Positions 40,001-54,969 of a stretch of DNA of 64,000 nt are shown here, piece after piece. The first letter of the stretch is position 1; every line of letters begins with the position of its first letter. This stretch comes from Sabellastarte sp. h YS-2021. Lineage: Eukaryota; Annelida; Polychaeta; Sabellida; Sabellidae. The stretch spans positions 30,322,614 to 30,386,613 of the forward strand of contig OZ024930.1 in assembly GCA_964017235.1 (NCBI GenBank). The letters run 5' to 3'. The notes under the pieces are model-generated. The model saw only the letters and a program-made list of their open reading frames with translations, had not been told where the DNA came from and made no database searches. The translations under genes and the position numbers were made by a program.

Positions 40001-40436
40001 AAAATGCTCTAGATGCAACAGTTTTCAAGTTATAAATGATTTTGTGCATGATTTCATGAATTTTAATGCATTAAAAATTATTAAAAAAATTTATTAAAAA
40101 AAAGTAAGACAGATCCAGGTCTCATACTCACACAAGAGAATCTACCTCTGGCCTAGTACATATATGCAAGATATGAGAGAAATCCCTGCAATAGTCACTG
40201 AGAAAATTGTGATTAAGTGTTGAAATTTTCACACTTTTGGTGGGGGTACCCCCTTTGTAATGTCTCTAGCAAACAGACGAACAGACAGATTTGCATGCCT
40301 TGAACAATTTTTCATCCTCGATAGATAAGGTATCTTTTAAAAAAAAACAGCACGTCTCTAGGCCTTGTAGTTTTGGAGGAGAAGTTGTTCACGCGGACGC
40401 GTGCGCGGACGCCCACGCCGCAGAGTGACGACATAA
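37055..40436 (-). mobile_element. composite element F3 (F with an inserted A array), nested in F2
   Basis: The start AACAAGAGGAGAGTGCCC, hairpin GTGCCC-GTGAAC-GGGCAC and GTCAGCTGAC match F1. The A array (about 37341-38013, about five units) interrupts the F leader at the same point as in F1, and F resumes at GATTTACTCAACAGTGAG. F monomers follow to about 40030, then a tail to about 40436. The outer GTCAGCTGAC seen in F1 is missing or lost at the nested junction. Confidence 0.75.
38014..40030. repeat. F satellite array in F3
   Basis: About 13 F monomers of about 155 bases, closer in sequence to the F1 array than to F2 (shared words ACAGTGATAACCTAAAAG and TTTATACGAAATTCTCTAAA). Several monomers repeat in a higher-order block of two types. 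Confidence 0.87.
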
Positions 40437-40600
40437 AAAATTAATAAAAAAAAATTAAGACAGATCCAGGTCTGATACTCACATAACGGAATCTACTTGT
40501 GACCTAGTGCATATATGCAAGAAATGAGAGAAATCCCTGCAATAGTCATTGAGAAAATTGTGATAAAGTGACAACATAAGTCAGCTGACTGACATAAAAA

Positions 40601-42480
40601 CCAAGACTCATTTAATGTTTTCCAACATCCCACCTACTGCTGTCATTATTTCGTTTTCAAACTTTGCCCACGAACAGGGTGTTGGGTCAGAAAAAAAACA
40701 TCAAAAACAAAGTTTGCTGTCACAGTCAAATGCAGAAGACTCACTTTTTGTAAGAAACAGGAATTTAGATACCTGCTGGGACTGAAATACTGATTCCAAT
40801 GGGCGATGTTACCTGATCTAACAAGTACTGATAAAAGTAGAACTTTAACCAAGTGAAGAAACAAGATTACCTATTAGGTAGTGTGTTATCTACAGAACAT
40901 TTTGCATTAACTTTAGGCAAAAAAAAAACGAAAAAAAAATCCTGAGTCAGATGGCCATAGAGTTCCGTTAATTTGAATCAGGTGTTCATTTTACTCGGGC
41001 ATGATTTTAGAAATTCACAGTGACCAATTACTTTCTTGAACAGATTCTTATTTTTAAAGAAGAAAATACAATTATCTTAATGGTCTTGAATGATCAAGGG
41101 AAAATGAGCATAAATGAACACAATAGAAAATAGTCTTGTAAGTAAATGTTTGATTTCTGTACAATATTTTCAAAAACCAAATTCAGGTGATCAACTGAAC
41201 ACATACCAGGACATGAAGGTTTCAGACATCAGACTTAACAAAATATGTCCAGAATGCTCTGAATAGTCTACAAATATAACTATTGATAAATGCAGAAAAT
41301 GATACTCAGTTACATGATAATAAGCTACAATATATCAATAAAGATTACTGAGACAAAATTTAGGCTTATTGTACATGACATACAGAACCTGAAACCTAGC
41401 GGGCAGTATTTCAGAAAAGAAATTATGTGTCAAAGCCTTTTCTTCTGTCAATATTATGCTCTTTGTTTTTATTGTGGCTCTTTTTATCAGTTTGAAAGTG
41501 TGTAGTTTATGTAACATTTTCAAATCATTCAACCTTTCTCCTCTCATTTTTACCTCCTCTCCTCTCAGTATTTCATGTATAACATTTACCCCCTGGTAGC
41601 CTATCTGCCAGCTCACACCTGGCAGATGTTCTGTTTTGGCACCTATATACCAGATTAGGTCTAGCAAATATAAAAAAAATATTTATGACAATTTAAGGCT
41701 TTGTGTATGATGTTTTTGACCTGTCTATCACATATATGGAGTAGTTGGGGTTTCCTTAGACATTTTAGAACATTGTGATGTCACAATCATCAGCTACTCT
41801 GTGACAATTTGATAGTACATGTTAGGATCCCACTTTTCAGTTGCAGGTGTACATGAAAATGCTGGTTGCATTTTACAGACAAAAAATCTTGATATTTTGT
41901 ATTTAATATGAACACCTATACAAAGCGGTAGAATCTTTTTACCACTTTTAAAGTTTGTTTGTTGTAATTTTTATTCAGTTTTATATTATTTTCACCAGTA
42001 GAATGTTAAACCTTATACAAGAACAACCATAATGATATTTTCATTCACCAATTTTGTTTTTTACTAATATTTGATCTAGACTATATTAAGTTAATGAAAA
42101 TTGTCAAATTATTTGGCAATCTTTTCTTTATCTGAAGATACCTATGTTATGTTTATGCATTTTGCAAACTCAGTTCACAGCATAAGCAAGACCTGTATAT
42201 TATACTGTACTGTTGTACAACAAAGACTGATCACTTGAAAGATCAAAACGCTGATGGCAATATTTGAACTTAATTAGCCTTCTGGCGAACTTACAGGTTT
42301 ATAAATTGTAAACATTGTGAATCACAAATATTTACCTCAACTACAGCTAACGATGTTGCATGCAAAATAATATTATGGCTGAAAGACCAGAAAGATCTAC
42401 TGTAACAATACTTAGGATCATTTCTAACTTAGATTTTAAGTATTAATTAGATTTTAAGTACGAAATTAGGAAACTAAATA
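40601..42480. other. CaMK1 intron, unassigned
   Basis: Intron DNA between F2/F3 and MITE P. A 110-residue minus-strand frame at 41335-41667 has no recognised domain and no splice support. Nothing else was identified. Confidence 0.5.
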
Positions 42481-43033
42481 CTGTATAAGTGGTTATTTTC
42501 GCGTGGAATTAATTTTCGCTATAATCGCGAGTGACTACAAAACGCGAAAATAACTTCTAGCCAATATTTATCAGTAGAACCAGTCTAGCGTGAGCGATAA
42601 TACAAGATTGTGCAAGATACAATATTTGACACTGCCACGGAAACAATAAATTCCATTGCTTTATCAAATGTACCATTCACAGAAACGCTAACTTCTTTGA
42701 TCTCACCAATAGGGAGGGATTAATTCAATTACACGACCCCGCTACACAACTTCTTTGATAATGCGCCGATCAATGAAAGTGTGTTCGATTGGGTTTCGTA
42801 AATTTATAATCTCCCAGAGTAGGTTCACACACTGACAACGTGTATAAAAGAAAAGACGTCAACTATGCATTTCCAATCAAACCAGCAGAAGTCCGCGTAA
42901 TATTTTAATTTGAACATGTTATTAATTTGGGCGATAATTGAATATATTTCACCGCAAAAATAAATTCTCGCGAACCAGGCCTACAGTGTACATTCGCGAA
43001 CTTAAGTACCCGCGAAAAAAACCACTTATACAG
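42481..43033. mobile_element. TA-flanked MITE P with 27-base TIRs
   Basis: The left end CTGTATAAGTGGTTATTTTC is mirrored by the right end, reverse-complemented, CTGTATAAGTGGTTTTTTTC; both continue into GCG. TA lies outside both ends. The body is 553 bases, non-coding, with several CGCG words near the ends. It fits a non-autonomous Tc1/mariner or pogo-type element. Confidence 0.85.
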
Positions 43034-43206
43034 TATTCCAATCCTAAGTTCCATAAATACCAAGTCCAAGAAAAACTGAAATGAAAAAGCTTTCCTTTCT
43101 TAAATCTAAGGTCACCTTATCTAAGTATTGTTGTATAATACAGCCCTTGGTATACAACACTTCATTACATTACAATTACATATAAGCACAGAGTTGATTC
43201 TGTATT

Positions 43207-43602
43207 ATTACCTCCAATAGGAGGTTATGTTCTTGGGTGCATTTGTGTTTTTTGCATAATTTTTGCAAAGTATATTACTTGTTCTGTTTGCTTCTTTGTA
43301 ATTTTGCTTGTTGGTTTGTGGGTTTGTTTACAGCATAACTCACAAAATACTGCATGGATCATCATGTAATTTTGCGGGAGCATCACAACTGCTACAAAGA
43401 AGAGCTGATTTAAATTTTTACATGATTTTGTCAATATCCTCAATTTCGGAGCAATTTTTTCGTTACATTACACAGAAATCAATGCGATCATTAATTTAAT
43501 GCCCTATAAGCAGACAAGTGGTTTGCGAACAGAATGAATAATATAATTTGGAAAAATTTTGCAAAGTATGTGCACTTGGCTCGCCTCCGAGCCCTCTTGT
43601 TT
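43207..43602 (+). mobile_element. element I1, hairpin-ended repeat
   Basis: It ends TGCACTTGGCTCGCC with hairpin GGCTCG-CCTC-CGAGCC (43578-43593) and CTCTTGTT. It begins near a small hairpin CCTCCAATAGGAGG. The terminus matches I2 in reverse. The hairpin followed by CTTGTT parallels families E, F and J, but no tandem array is present. Confidence 0.6.
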
Positions 43603-44827
43603 ATCTGTCTGTTGGTTTGTTTTCTATATTTGTGCTAAGTTCAACAGTAATGAATGGCTCTATCTGAAAGTTTTTATGTGGGTAGGGCCTGACCACAGAC
43701 AGAAATAATTAAATTTTGAGATATATATTGATCATATTTTGGATACAATAAAATCCTAAATCTTCAAAAACAAGTCCTGTTTGAGGTCTGCATTCCAAAA
43801 GTGCTTTATAGTTAAGTTACCCCTCCCACCAATCTCCATCCCACCAAAAGGAAAAAAGACAAAATGGAAAAAAATCCTATTAAGTAAGTGACACAAAATG
43901 TGGTTTCTATACAAGTTAAGTGTTAAGCTTAAAACTGGAATATTTGGATCCATTAGAAAAGGTAAAACAAGTCAAGACCTATGGGTAGATTTAACGATAG
44001 GTTTCTGATAGCTTTAAAAGTGATAATACAATAAAACCACTTGGTCGATCCAACAAATGTTTCAATTGTTTTCCAATCCATGCAAATGTTTCCTAAAAAC
44101 GCTTTTTCCTGAATGGGTTATGAACATTACAAAGGCCCATATAATCAGCAGGATCAACTTCAGATTGAAAAGATTGTTTTAAAAATTAAAAGATAGTTTT
44201 ACGATAGGTTTGTAATTGGGTTCCCAAAAGCTAGATCTGATAAAGATAGGCAAAAGTTTGTGATAATTCCAAACACTCTGAATGAATTGAGGAAACACTC
44301 CCAAATGGTTCCAAAATCCACCTCCATAGTCCATAGGACATGAGTCAATCCTGAACATTCCAATCCTTGTTCTGAATGAAAAGATTGACCTGCCGAACAG
44401 ACAATTTTCAGGATGGTAAACCTACATGGGGACTAAAGCTACCAATATGAACAGCCCTATCAGATCATGTACTTCTATGTATGTAAATATCACCACAATG
44501 TTTTAATATACCAGTATATACATTTAACATGTTCTATTATAATTATGTTACGAAGAAAATAAAATAAGATGAAATAAGAACATATGTTTCAATTCACTAC
44601 TCCATCCCAAAGGAGGGTCTTTTCACTTTTGTGCCAATGGTTGAAAATTTTTTTTTTTTTTTTGTAGCACTGAGAAAAAAAAAACAGCCCATAAAAAAAC
44701 TGCCAACACAACTGTAGTTCAGTAGAACTATTTTTGTAGTGTCTTAATACTAAACTTAATAGGACTTGTTCTGTGTTTCATATCAAAAATAAAAAATACT
44801 GACACATAATTAAGTTGTAATACTTAC

Positions 44828-44902
44828 AATTCCATTACTAAATGTACATGAGTTTTGTCTTCATACACATCACATAACTCTACGATGTTGGGGTGTTTTA
44901 AT
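44828..44902 (-). CDS. CAMK1: CaMK1 exon: hinge region
   Basis: This is a 75-base exon reading LKHPNIVELCDVYEDKTHVHLVMEL, that is beta strands 4 and 5 and the hinge of the kinase N-lobe. The acceptor is GTTTTCAG and the donor GTAAGTA on the minus strand. Both borders are phase 2, so it joins exactly to the glycine-loop exon upstream (Lys codon split AA|A) and to the next exon (Leu codon split TT|A). The motif HPNIV followed by a hydrophobic VMEL hinge is typical of the CaMK group. The intron before it is about 2.15 kb; the one after is about 18.8 kb and holds the F2/F3, C2, P, I1 and N elements. Confidence 0.93.
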
Positions 44903-46439
44903 CTGAAAACACAAATGTTACAAATATAGAATACAACTACATATTCATTTGAGCTACACATTGTATAATTCCCTTCACAATATGTACACTGGATTCTGCC
45001 ACTGGATCTCTGATCACTGAAACACCAATAGGTTACCAAACATTCACCCCCATAGTTATTTTAACATTTTCTACAAATGTATTCTGATATCTGCTTTGGA
45101 TTGGGAACAGGATACACAATACACCCATCTCCTTGGGAGTTTCACAATGAAAATATTATAGTTTGTAATTTTATCCACAATACCCCATTTTTAATGGATA
45201 CCATGCACCACAGTTATGGTATTAAACCTAGTCTGGCAAACGAATCGAGACAACATACAATACTCTTGTATTTAATGGAGCTATATCGTATATGTATTTG
45301 TATTTTTGAAATGCCCACATCCTATAATAATGCATATTTTCCAAAATTGCTACCCCAAAACTTGTTGTAATCTCTTCTGGATGTACCAACGTACCTTATG
45401 TCAAAATTAGTAAAAAAAAAAATTGGTCAACAGGTTTAAAAGTAATTGGACAGGTTAAAGTTCTTGGGACAGATAAAGAAACAGTCAAATGTAGAAACAA
45501 GATTCTATTGTTCCTCGCTTACGCTTTAATGGAAAAAAATACAACAATTTAACCTTGACGATACCAGCCCAGTTAGAGAGAGATTTACGAAAGTGTCCCT
45601 GTTTTAAATATTTCTATTTAATGTATTTTAAGAGACAATTTGGCCAAGCATGATGTATGTAAAATCATCAAGAATGTAAAATGCAGGCATGTGTGTCATT
45701 GGTCTGAAGTCTTCAACCAGTTCCGAAACAATATTCAATGACCACTCGAAACTACCCAAAACTTCTCCTTTAGGGACATTTGTTTTTCCACCAATACCAG
45801 ATAAAATGGGACAAATAATGGCATCTATGATGGCTGTGATTTTTCTACTAACCTTGTCAAATGAAAAAAAGTTGTATGACCACTAAGATTACATTTGAGA
45901 CAACACTAGTGTGGCATACATACAGAAGACAAGTTTGCCAGAGTGATTGAACTGGGGTATTACATTTTTGTTTCACTCCATTTAATAATGTGCCTTAAAG
46001 TTAAAATTAATTCCCATATACAGCAGCATAATGTGCACAAATTAATCAAACTACCATTATGAAAGATGGTAAGCCTGTATAACTTGGGGATATTTATATG
46101 TTGCACAATTTCTACACTTTTAAGCACACTGAGTTAGGACAAAATAAAGTATTGATTCTTTTCACTTTCCTTTTTTTTTTATACTGTCAACTTTTTAAGG
46201 GATCCCAAAAGCTTTTCCTAGAAATGGGTTAAAAGTGGCGCGCTTTGGGAGTTTCAGTGCATTAGCCCACCTGCTCCCACCACAAATGTGACATATACCG
46301 AGGCAACAAGAATTGTCTTTAGAAAGAACTTACATGACATTGACTGATAGATGTCTGCATTACATAGCGACAGTATATAAGAAATACAGTATGTAATAAA
46401 GATACAGTATATAAGAAATAATGCCCCCAAAAGTTTAAA
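44903..46439. other. CaMK1 intron, unassigned
   Basis: The 2.15 kb intron between the hinge exon and the glycine-loop exon; this part shows no recognised repeat or exon. The plus-strand frame at 45077-45370 has no signature. Confidence 0.5.
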
Positions 46440-46610
46440 AACTGACCTTTATAAGACTTCTATTCACCTTGAAATTGCAGGTCAAGGTCACCAAGAAATA
46501 GTCATTATGCCCTTGCCAATAAATACCCACATCCCAAATGAAAGGTCTAGTTCAAATAAGGTATCATATCTAAAAGATCTTACTATTTGCAATGCAAGTT
46601 CACAAATTTA
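46440..46610. repeat. element B3, small B-family fragment
   Basis: The text CACCTTGAAATTGCAGGTCA, TACCCACATCCCAAAT and GAAAGGTCTA matches the 5' part of B1 (9290-9400). No terminal motifs remain. Confidence 0.55.
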
Positions 46611-46840
46611 ATATTAAAAATATGCAACTTTTGGTCACCTTTTCACTACATTTGAGTCTGCACTATAGAACCATGTAAAACCTTGTTTACTTCTGTTCAA
46701 AGATTTTCTCACAAAAAGTAGTTTCAAACTAGGAAAACTGATTTTTATTGTTTACCACAATTATTTTTGGCAAAGAATGTTTTTTTAGATTCAGTGAAAT
46801 ACTGGAAAAGGATTATACAGGGCTAGCAATAAATACAATA

Positions 46841-47044
46841 TTATTATATTTAAAATCCCTGAGGAAATAGTTTGTAAACCGATATCAGTTGTTTTTGGAA
46901 ACAAAAAGTTTTTCGAAAATAAAACAAACTGCAACTTCACTCTTATTATATTTAAAATCCCTGAGGAAATAGTTTGTAAACCGATATTAGTTGTTTTTGG
47001 AAACAAAAAGTTTTTCGAAAATATAACAAACTGCAACTTCACCC
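46841..47044. repeat. 102-base tandem duplication beside a CaMK1 donor
   Basis: Two consecutive 102-base copies contain AAATCCCTGAGGAAATAGTT and GTAAACCGATAT, with a few differences. The second ends about 6 bases from the GTAAGT donor of the CaMK1 exon (minus strand). Confidence 0.9.
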
Positions 47045-47055
47045 TTTGCAACTTA

Positions 47056-48656
<1,601 letters not shown>

Positions 48657-48990
48657 AACAAGAGCACTTAGAGGTGAGCCGAGTGCATACTTTGCAAACA
48701 TAATTTTTTTTGCAAATTACTCAGTTTCTTTGGGAACCACTGATCTGCTCACAGGGATTATTTGAATGAACTCATTTTGTCCATGCTTGCAGAGGATTTT
48801 GACAATTTTGGTAAAAAATCACTCCAGAATCAAGGATATTGATCCGATTATGCCCAAATTTAAATCAGTTCTTTCTTGTAGTAGTACTGATACTCCCTGA
48901 AATTTCATAATGATCCAAGCAGTAGTTTTTGAGTAATCCTGTAAATAAACAAATAAACAAGCAAACAGAGTAACAGACTTTCCAAAAATT
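48657..48990 (-). mobile_element. element I2, hairpin-ended repeat
   Basis: It begins AACAAGAGCACTTAGAGG and GAGCCGAGTGCATACTTTGC, the reverse complement of the I1 terminus, with a weaker hairpin. The body is about 330 bases with no array and no coding. The far end is not well defined. Confidence 0.5.
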
Positions 48991-49051
48991 TTCCAAAGTA
49001 ATAAAAAAGTAACGTTAGCATTTAAAACAATAAAAATGAAAACTATATCAT

Positions 49052-50391
49052 AACTAGAACAAGGATGCATCTGTGGCCAGATGCAAAATGTATCCAACGG
49101 AAAAGGCCAGCTAACATAGTTTCAAAGATAAACAGCATTTTTCATTAATAAGCAAGTTACAAACACTTTTAAGTTTGGCTATCCTCATTTGACCTTGAAG
49201 GATGGGGACAAGGTAAAATCCGACCATATCAAAAGATTCGCAGCCCATGATTTCCTATAGGTTGGATTCACATTGCAAACCTGTAGGACCAATAATAAGC
49301 TAGTTATAACCACTTTTAAGTTTGGCTATCCTCGCTTGACCTTGATGGGGAGCCCAAGGTCAAATCTGACTACACCAGAAGATTCGCAGCCTATGATTTC
49401 CTATAGGTTGGTTTCACATTGCAAACCTCTAATAATAAGCGAGTTATTATTATCATTGCAAACCTCTAATAATAAGCGAGTTATTAGCACTTTTAAGTTT
49501 GGCTATCCTTATTTGACTTTGAAGGAGGGACCCAAGGTCACATCTGACCACATCAAAAGATTAACAGCCCATGATTTCCTATAGGCTGGTTTCACATTGC
49601 AAACTTCTAGGACCAATAATAAGCGAGTTATTAGCACTTTTAAGTTTGGCTATCTTTGTTTGACTTTGAAGGAGAGGCCCAAGGTCAAATCTGACCACAT
49701 CAGAAGATTCGCAGCCCATGATTTCCTACAGGTTGGTTTCACATTGCAAACCTCTAGGACCAATAATAAGTGAGATATTAGCACTTTTAGGTTTGTCTAT
49801 CCTTATTTGACCTTGAAGGAGGGGCCCAAGGTCAAATCTGACCACATCAAAAGATTCGCAGCCCAAGATTTCCTATAGGTTGATTTCATAATGCAAACCT
49901 CTAGGACCAATAATAAACAGGTTATTAGCACTTTTAAGTTTGCCTACCCTCGTTTGACCTTGAAAGAGGGACCCAAGGTCAAATCTGACCACATCAAAAG
50001 ATTAAATTGCAGCCCATGATTTCCTATAGGTTGGTTTCATATTGCGCCATTTTCTTTTTCAAAATGAGGCCAAAAATATTTTCAGTCAAGATTTTGTAAT
50101 GATAAACATATCCTACAAATTGAAATCTCTACCTATAATGCCCCATTGTTCTAGAGGGCCAACAAAACTCCTTGCTGAAAGTCAAAAAACGCCTTTGGCA
50201 GCCATCTTGTTTTTCAAAATGAGGCTAAAAATATTCCCAGGCAAGATTTTATGGTTATGAATATATCCTGTAAATTTGAGAAGTCTACCTATAATACGCT
50301 GACCTCTAGAGGGGTAACAAGAAAATCTCTACACACTCTGGTGGCGGCAACGCACTCATGCTTAATCCATAGTATCTGGTGGATACAATAA
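49052..50391 (-). mobile_element. element A5, Helentron-like with 147-base array
   Basis: The head AACTAGAACAAG precedes hairpin GCATCTG-TGGC-CAGATGC and TGTATCCAAC; the far end has GGTGGATACAAT at 50378-50389. The core has about six units, with the GACCTTGAAG word at 49191, 49338, 49515, 49662 and 49809, giving 147 bases apart from one unit enlarged by a 30-base internal duplication. The tail has GGTGGCGGCAACGCA, shared with A1. It looks complete for a non-autonomous element. Confidence 0.8.
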
Positions 50392-51088
50392 TGGGGTTGT
50401 TACTTGTCTGAAGAAAATTGAGTAACAGAATACCTATAGTAAAGACTTTGATACAGAGAAACTATACCACTCCTCTACTGCCGTTAACTATCAGTTCTTT
50501 TTCCAAATAAAGAGATTACATCCAGGGATGAGGCCAATGTTATATACATGCAATAAAAAGTTGAAGAAAGTACACTGAAATGGTAATAGTAATAACATTG
50601 GACTTAAACTTTGAGAAGTGAAAGTTATAGATTGAAAAGTAACACTCATTCTGTTTGTGTATCCATCTGTATTTCTTTCCTACAAATAAAAATGGTAAAA
50701 AATGAACATGAAAGAGTTGGCCAGTTTCTATTAATTTTCAGGGGGAAATGGTTGTACTTTTTTGTTAGATTCTACTTGTTCATGAGTTTAAACATTCATT
50801 TAAGATTACTTAAATGTAATCCCTAAAAATAGGGATCCTAAACAATTATGAACCTGAGTTTGAGCATATCCACATGTGCTTACTTGATAATAGGCATTAT
50901 ATTTAGGATTTAAGTCTAAAATATAGGGGTTATGTTTCAGTCTGAGATCGACTTTGAGGTTTTTATGAATACCAGTTCAGTATAACAATTACTACTTGTG
51001 ACAGACCTGATGGAAAGTAATAGACTGACTTTAACCTATCCCATCACTGGCTTCAACAATTACCTTGTGCACTGGTAAAATAAAAGAA

Positions 51089-52646
51089 AACAAGACCACT
51101 ACCGCGGTATTTATCTCCCGCTCGGTATTAAGCAGAAATGGGGGTAGTCTGACCACAAAAAAGGGTTCAAAGTGCAAGGAGCAATAACAAGGAAGATAAA
51201 AGGCCTTTTCAATACATTATGACTTAACTAAACCATGAAGCAGGGATCAAACATCAAAGTTGACACTTGCGAAACATTCACAGGACATGATTTTCTACAG
51301 GTTGTTTTCATAGTTTCACATGTTTCAGAACAAACCAGAATTGCATCAATTTAGCGCAGTGCATCCCCTGACGGCACAGTGTATAATCACACATATATAG
51401 AGAATTCAGCCATTCTTAAAACAGACATTTTTGACTCCATCAAAATTCAAGATGGTAGCCAGAATTGGGAAAAGTAAAAATTTCTGAGAGGCACTATATC
51501 TAGGATCTCTGGTACCTGCAGTGGGGATGTGAACGAGCAGTTGACACTTGCCGGCAGATTTCATGGAAATTTGATCTAATCTTTCAAGTTATAAGTGATT
51601 TACTGCATGAACTCATGAAATTTAATGCATTACAACTTATTTTAAAAATTCATAAAAACACGTTTTACAGCATCTTAATGATTTTCAAGCAATGGTAAGG
51701 GAAATATAAGGCCTTTGTATTAAGATGACCCCACTTGACACTGAAGAAGGGGTCAAAGTTAGCAACTGGAAAAGATTGCCAGGCCATGACTTCCTATAAA
51801 TTGTTTCCACATCCCAAACCCCAGTAGGAATTATATCGGAAATATAAGGTCTTTTTAATACGATAATCCAATATGACATTAAACATGTGATATAGCGGCC
51901 AATTTGTTTTCGAAACTAGGCCAAATTACTATCAGGCTAACTTTCTTAGCCATATATTTTTTGTACAAATATGATAAACGTAGCTGCAATATTCCAAGTT
52001 TTACAGCATCTTAATGATTTTTAAATAACTGGTTATGGCCGTCATTTTGTTTTTCAAAATGAGGCCCAACTTGTTCACAGACAAAACATTTGCAGGCCAT
52101 GATGGCCCCATTTAACCTTAAAGCAGGGGTCAAAGGTCAAATTCAACACCTGGAAATGATTCCCAGGCCATGACTTCCTACAAGTTGTTTTCACATCCCA
52201 AGCCCCTAGGAGCAATGGTACGGGCGATATAAGGCCTTTTTAATTGCACAACCCTATTTTACATTAAACATGTGATATGGCAGCCATTTTGTTTTCCAAA
52301 CTAGGTCAAAATTACTATCAGACTAGCTTTCTTAGCCATATATCATTTGTGCAAATGTGATAAATCTAGCTGTAGTATTTCAAGATTTAGAGCATCATTA
52401 TGCTTTTCAAACAACTGGCTATGGCAGCCATTTTGTTTTTCATTCTGTTTTTCAAAATGAGGCCAAAATTTTGGACAGGCATGTTTTTCATAAACATTTC
52501 CTGCAAAATTGGAGGATATCTTTATAAATGAATGAGACATTAAGGTTTATGTAAAAATGTGACGAACAGACACACAGACGCATATACGGAAGGCGTTTTA
52601 TAATCTCCCAACCACTGCCTTCAGCCGCTTGCGGGAGATAAAATAA
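51089..52646 (-). mobile_element. element E, Helentron-like
   Basis: It starts AACAAGACCACTACCGCGG and has TTTATCTCCCGC at 51110-51121. The exact inverse GCGGGAGATAAA is at 52631-52642. The body has diverged A-like units (CTGAAGAAGGGGTCAAAG, CCAGGCCATGACTTCCTA) and two copies of a segment with AACATGTGATAT(A/G)GC. An F-tail-like stretch (TTCAAGTTATAAGTGATTTA) is at about 51588-51650. Confidence 0.72.
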
Positions 52647-53972
52647 CATATGTTGGTCCATCACTACAAAGGGCACTTTTTCAAGAACAGAGTCATCTGG
52701 TAGATATCAGAATACACCAGTACAAAATAACAAAACAATGTAGCTCTTTAAAATTATTTGTAAATTTACTTAATCCTGTCCGTGTATAATATGATCTTTA
52801 AGTTCCTGGCCTAAAAATGAAAAACTTCATAAGATTTAGTTTAGAACCAGTGCTTCATTATTAGTCTATCTTTTCTCAGGAGACTCCACATAGATCTACA
52901 TGTATTTCAGTTACTTTTCCTTGATACTTAGTCCCTCTTGCTTCATAAAGCATTTTGTATCTTGGTTTATGTTTCCTATATCTTTTTGTGCAGAAAGCCT
53001 AACTTTCTTTAAAGCAGCAGATGCCAGATTGTAGCATTGAAAATAGCAAAATCATAATCTTTGAACATTTCACCATGATATTTGCAAAATATTCATATAT
53101 TTGGTGTCTGATTTATAGTTTATTTAATACCTGGGTCACAACTTTCTGTGTTGGAGAAACAAACTACAACATAAAGCCCTTGCCTACCTTTGGTTTTGAT
53201 TCATTCCAGCCTGTATTTGGCTAGGATGCATTCTGAGGGATTTTCTTTTGGACAGGACATGACTGAGGTGATTCAGTGATCATTTCATCTCATTAGAGTG
53301 TAAGGTATAAAAGAGTATCAGCTGCAAAGCAATGGGGCTCTTCCTTAGTAGTAGTAGAGATAACATCTTGGATTATGTAATACTTCTGGAAAAGTTTTCT
53401 ACCTGATGTGTAAAATGATTTAGGAGCCATTATCTCTCTGTTGCTTTGCTTGAGAAGTGTTGTGTTTACATATTGAAGGTTTCCAAGTTCACTGGATTGT
53501 TTAACAGTGCCACCCCCGGTACCTAGCTACATCCCTTAACCACAGGACAAACATTACATTTGATATTCATTTCATGATCTCTATAAGTATAACAGCTGAG
53601 CTACTTTCTACCTGCAATATTTTTTTTACTTTAAAATTAAAAATATTTTGGTATGCAAGAAATCCTTATGAACACAAAGTGTAAATTAGTATGTAAACAT
53701 TTGAAGAATGACACCTTGGATGTATGAATTTTACAGGTACATGCAATTAAATTAGTTGTTAAATGATATTCAAAGAGTCCTGCTGGCAAAAGAATAACCA
53801 ATGTCCGGGGGTACAACTTGTGGACAGTAGCAATTAACAGTACAATGGAATTTGCCTGCCTGCCTAATACCAGATTGGCAATTGTATGCAGCGTGCTCTG
53901 TATAACAAGAACCTATTTGTATTTACAAGATATAGATCTAGTTTGTGGATAACTTCTCTCAATACCAACAAA
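52647..53972. other. unassigned, no gene seen
   Basis: AT-rich sequence between E and K1. The frame at 53021-53224 has no signature. Confidence 0.45.
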
Positions 53973-54283
53973 TTTGAAAATTTTAATTACTTAAATGTAG
54001 TTTTTATAAGCTACAAGCTTACCATGTGGAACTGAATGCTATCTCTGATGGCCACAAGCATCATGGTCAACATCCAAGAAAAATAGACATATAATACTGG
54101 CCGATGCCCAACTGCTGGGGTGAGGTGACCCAGATAGTGATGTGTGTAATTCCTTCCTCGAGTTGTAAATTTTGCCCATACCCCCTCAGCTGTAATACAG
54201 TGGGGAGGCAGGGTGGGACTCTCTTCTGTTCCACATGGTAAGCTTGTAGCTTATAAAAGCTACATTTAAGTAATTAAAGTTTT
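53973..54283. repeat. element K1, long inverted repeat
   Basis: Arms of about 55 bases (AAGCTTACCATGTGGAAC at the inner edge) are inverted copies flanking a unique centre of about 200 bases. The centre (reverse strand) matches the copy at 63718-63925. It is a fold-back mobile element by structure; the family is unknown. Confidence 0.65.
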
Positions 54284-54969
54284 CAATTTTATTGCACAAC
54301 AGTTTACCATGTGGAACTGAATGGTGAATCCAACCGCTGGGCAGCGGGATTACAGCTAAGACTGGAGGCATTTCTGTCAATTTTTCTTGGATTTGAATTA
54401 AATTCAGTTTATATATGTCATGTACAAGTTGGGATTTTGTACAAGTTATAATGTGTACAATACTATTCTTCATTGATGTTTGGTAATGTATTTTTCCTTT
54501 GAACTTTTCAAATTACAGTAGGCTTTAATATAGATATTCCATTTAAGGAAATGGGTTTGTGGATATTGTAGTAATGTGACAAATTCTATATCAGATTATG
54601 CAGAAAGATTCAAATAGATAGATATATTTTCTATTGCACTGACTGTATGTTTTTTAATATACTTTTGCCTTGTACATTTCAAATTACAGTAGGCTTTAAT
54701 ATGGGTATTCCATTTAACCTAATAAAAACTTAACAAAACTTTTAAGTAAGAATTTTCAAAAGTCATCTATTGAATTAACTTTTCAAATATTAAGTTTAAC
54801 TGCTTAGTCTGATGATGTGTTTCAGTTGTTTATTACAGTGTATCATAAGCAGAATATTAACATGAAAAGGTAAACCTTTCAATTCTGATTTCTTTCATCT
54901 GAGTAAAAAAGGTAAAATGTCATTTAAAGATGAATAGATTGGACCCCAAGCCAAAGGAAGCCACATATG

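Noticed and set aside
34279-40600. Possible centromeric satellite domain
   Set aside because: Each array is only about 2 kb, bounded by element ends and placed in an intron of an expressed-type kinase gene.
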